Below, in pieces: positions 62,456 to 64,000 of a stretch of DNA of 64,000 bases (position 1 is its first letter; each line of letters opens with the position of its first letter). The position numbers and the translations under genes were made by a program. The DNA comes from Paraclostridium hominis (GTDB taxonomy: Bacteria; Bacillota; Clostridia; Peptostreptococcales; Peptostreptococcaceae). Location: NCBI RefSeq assembly GCF_014306135.1, contig NZ_JACRWD010000008.1:18474-82473 (forward strand). Reading direction: 5' to 3'. A model generated the notes under the pieces. The model saw only the letters and a program-made list of their open reading frames with translations, was not told where the DNA came from and did no database searches.

Positions 62456-63331
62456 TTATACACAAATTTCTATTTCATAAGAAGCTTTAAATACTTCGCC
62501 TATAGATAGTTTATTTATACCGATTTTGGTTTTAAAATCTTTATTGCTATCAACTGAGTCAGCTATACCATACCAGGGCTCTATACAAATAAATGGAGCT
62601 ATTGAGTTGGTTTCTTCATAATAAGGTGACCAAATACCTACAAATGGGAAATCTTTAAAATTAACCTTTATAGAAGTATTGCTAATTTTAGAACAGATAG
62701 AAACTTCATTTATATTATCATATATAATGGCATCATTTTTAAACAATTCGGGTTTTATATCTAAATTATTTAGACAGTTTATCTTAGTTTTTTTAGATAC
62801 AAATGGACCTTCTAATATATAAGAATTTATAGTGTTTTTTGATAGCAATTTTAAGTAGTATTGGCTAAGATCATTATCATCATCAAAAGGAACGTTAAAA
62901 GCAGGGTGCGCGCCTATAGAAAAGTACATAGCTTCATTGCTTTTATTTTTAACTTGCCAACTTACATTGATAGATGAAGTATTAAGTGTGTATTTGATTA
63001 TTAACTCAAATTCATAAGGGTATTTACTTTTGGTCGTATCATTAGATTCTAATTTATAAGTTAATGAATTTTCATCTTGGCTTATTAAATCAAAGTACAT
63101 ATCACGAGCAAAACCATGTTGAGTCATACTATACACATTTTTATTTATAATAGTCTCATTATCTTTAAGTCTACCGACTATAGGGAATAGAATTGGTGAG
63201 TGCCTTCCCCAATATTTATTGTTAGCATTCCATAAAAAATCTATATTTTTAGACTTTGAATATATTCTGGTTAATTCGGCTCCATTGTTTTTGATTTCAA
63301 TAATTAAATTATTATTTTCTAATTTATTCAT
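62456..63331 (-). CDS. Aldose 1-epimerase family protein
   Basis: Galactose mutarotase-like beta-sandwich enzyme of 291 residues. It contains NGAELTRIYSKSKNIDFLWNA-type residues, then HSPILFPIVGRLKDNE, MTQHGFARDM, SIGAHPAFNVP with a catalytic His, and CIEPWYGIADSVD with the catalytic Glu. The pattern fits the uncharacterised Firmicute subgroup (YphB/LacX-like) rather than classical GalM; it probably acts on a hexose or hexose phosphate. It is divergent from the rRNA operon. Confidence 0.9.
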   Translation of the reverse strand: MNKLENNNLIIEIKNNGAELTRIYSKSKNIDFLWNANNKYWGRHSPILFPIVGRLKDNETIINKNVYSMTQHGFARDMYFDLISQDENSLTYKLESNDTTKSKYPYEFELIIKYTLNTSSINVSWQVKNKSNEAMYFSIGAHPAFNVPFDDDNDLSQYYLKLLSKNTINSYILEGPFVSKKTKINCLNNLDIKPELFKNDAIIYDNINEVSICSKISNTSIKVNFKDFPFVGIWSPYYEETNSIAPFICIEPWYGIADSVDSNKDFKTKIGINKLSIGEVFKASYEIEICV

Positions 63332-63598
63332 TTAAACACTCCTATCAATGATATATATTATAATTAAAATGTTTACGTTTTCCATTATATAATAAATTTA
63401 AGTAAATAAAAATAAAATTAAACATAAAAAAGTATTGACTAGTTAAAGTTTAAGTGGTAAAGTATAATTTGTAAGAAACACAAATAAGAACTTTGAAAAT
63501 TAAACAGTAGGTTAATTATAAAAATTCTTTTTAAAGAATTAAACAACAAACAACCAAGCCAGATATTCAGATAATGATAGCTGAGCGATGGACAACTT
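63332..63598 (+). promoter_or_regulatory. rRNA promoter and leader region
   Basis: TTGACT at 63435-63440 is followed by TAAAGT at 17 bases (63458-63463) and by a perfect TATAAT at 22 bases (63463-63468); which -10 is used is uncertain. The leader contains a small hairpin (AATTCTTT/AAAGAATT near 63524-63541), consistent with a pre-16S processing or antitermination leader. Confidence 0.6.

Positions 63599-64000
<402 letters not shown>

Overview
The window is low-GC DNA from a Gram-positive, spore-forming clostridium. The gene content includes spoVG, spoVT, yabP, yabQ, spoIIE, gerS and purR. The 16S rRNA 5' end at the right edge and the gene order both resemble the family Peptostreptococcaceae (Clostridioides, Romboutsia, Paraclostridium, Paeniclostridium). 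From memory the 16S variable stretch looks most like Romboutsia or a close relative, but I cannot fix the species without a search. Almost everything reads on the + strand; only murC, a 5-formyl-THF cyclo-ligase gene and an aldose-epimerase-like gene are on the - strand.

Layout. 1-11450: rnmV (5' cut by the window edge), rsmA, an unknown acidic protein, an M20 peptidase, a CDF metal exporter, an unknown membrane protein, murC (-), purR, spoVG, glmU, prs. 11450-16600: a broken type IV pilus locus. About 2.6 kb of decayed pilM/pilO/pilin/pilK-like remnants precede intact pilT and two prepilin peptidase genes. 16649-31490: pth, mfd, prsA-like, two tandem spoVT paralogs, a yabM/spoVB-type flippase, yabN/mazG, hup, rqcP, yabP, yabQ, divIC, a Ppx/GppA phosphatase and spoIIE. 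This is the conserved Firmicute translation-quality, division and sporulation block. 31490-31927: an unusual AT-rich gap with DnaA-box-like sites and 13-base repeats. 31928-44524: an M3 peptidase, a 36-residue membrane protein, fsa, glpX, rho, rpmE, tdk, yqhQ-like, prmC, prfA, a ZIP transporter, tsaC/ywlC, rpiB and upp. 44525-45108: a gene-free AT-rich gap. 45109-51959: the complete F1Fo ATP synthase operon, with a c subunit carrying a Na+-binding signature and an epsilon subunit reduced to its N-terminal domain. 52165-57397: acpS, a CBS protein, gerS, alr, an EndoAI/EndoA (MazEF) pair and split transketolase. 57544-63331: a PrcB-like protein, a Lon-like protease, cyclo-ligase (-), ctpA and an aldose epimerase homolog (-). 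63400-64000: an rRNA promoter region and the start of 16S rRNA, running off the window.

How it fits together. Most of the window is core housekeeping. The informative departures are the decaying pilus locus with an intact retraction ATPase, the ATP synthase peculiarities (Na+ signature, short epsilon), the duplicated spoVT, an N/Q-rich insertion in Rho, and the repeat-rich gap after spoIIE. I found no prophage, insertion sequence, CRISPR array or tRNA. No wholly new multi-gene system is evident. The best candidates for undescribed biology are the spoIIE-M3 peptidase gap and the tripartite acidic protein at 1467-2624.
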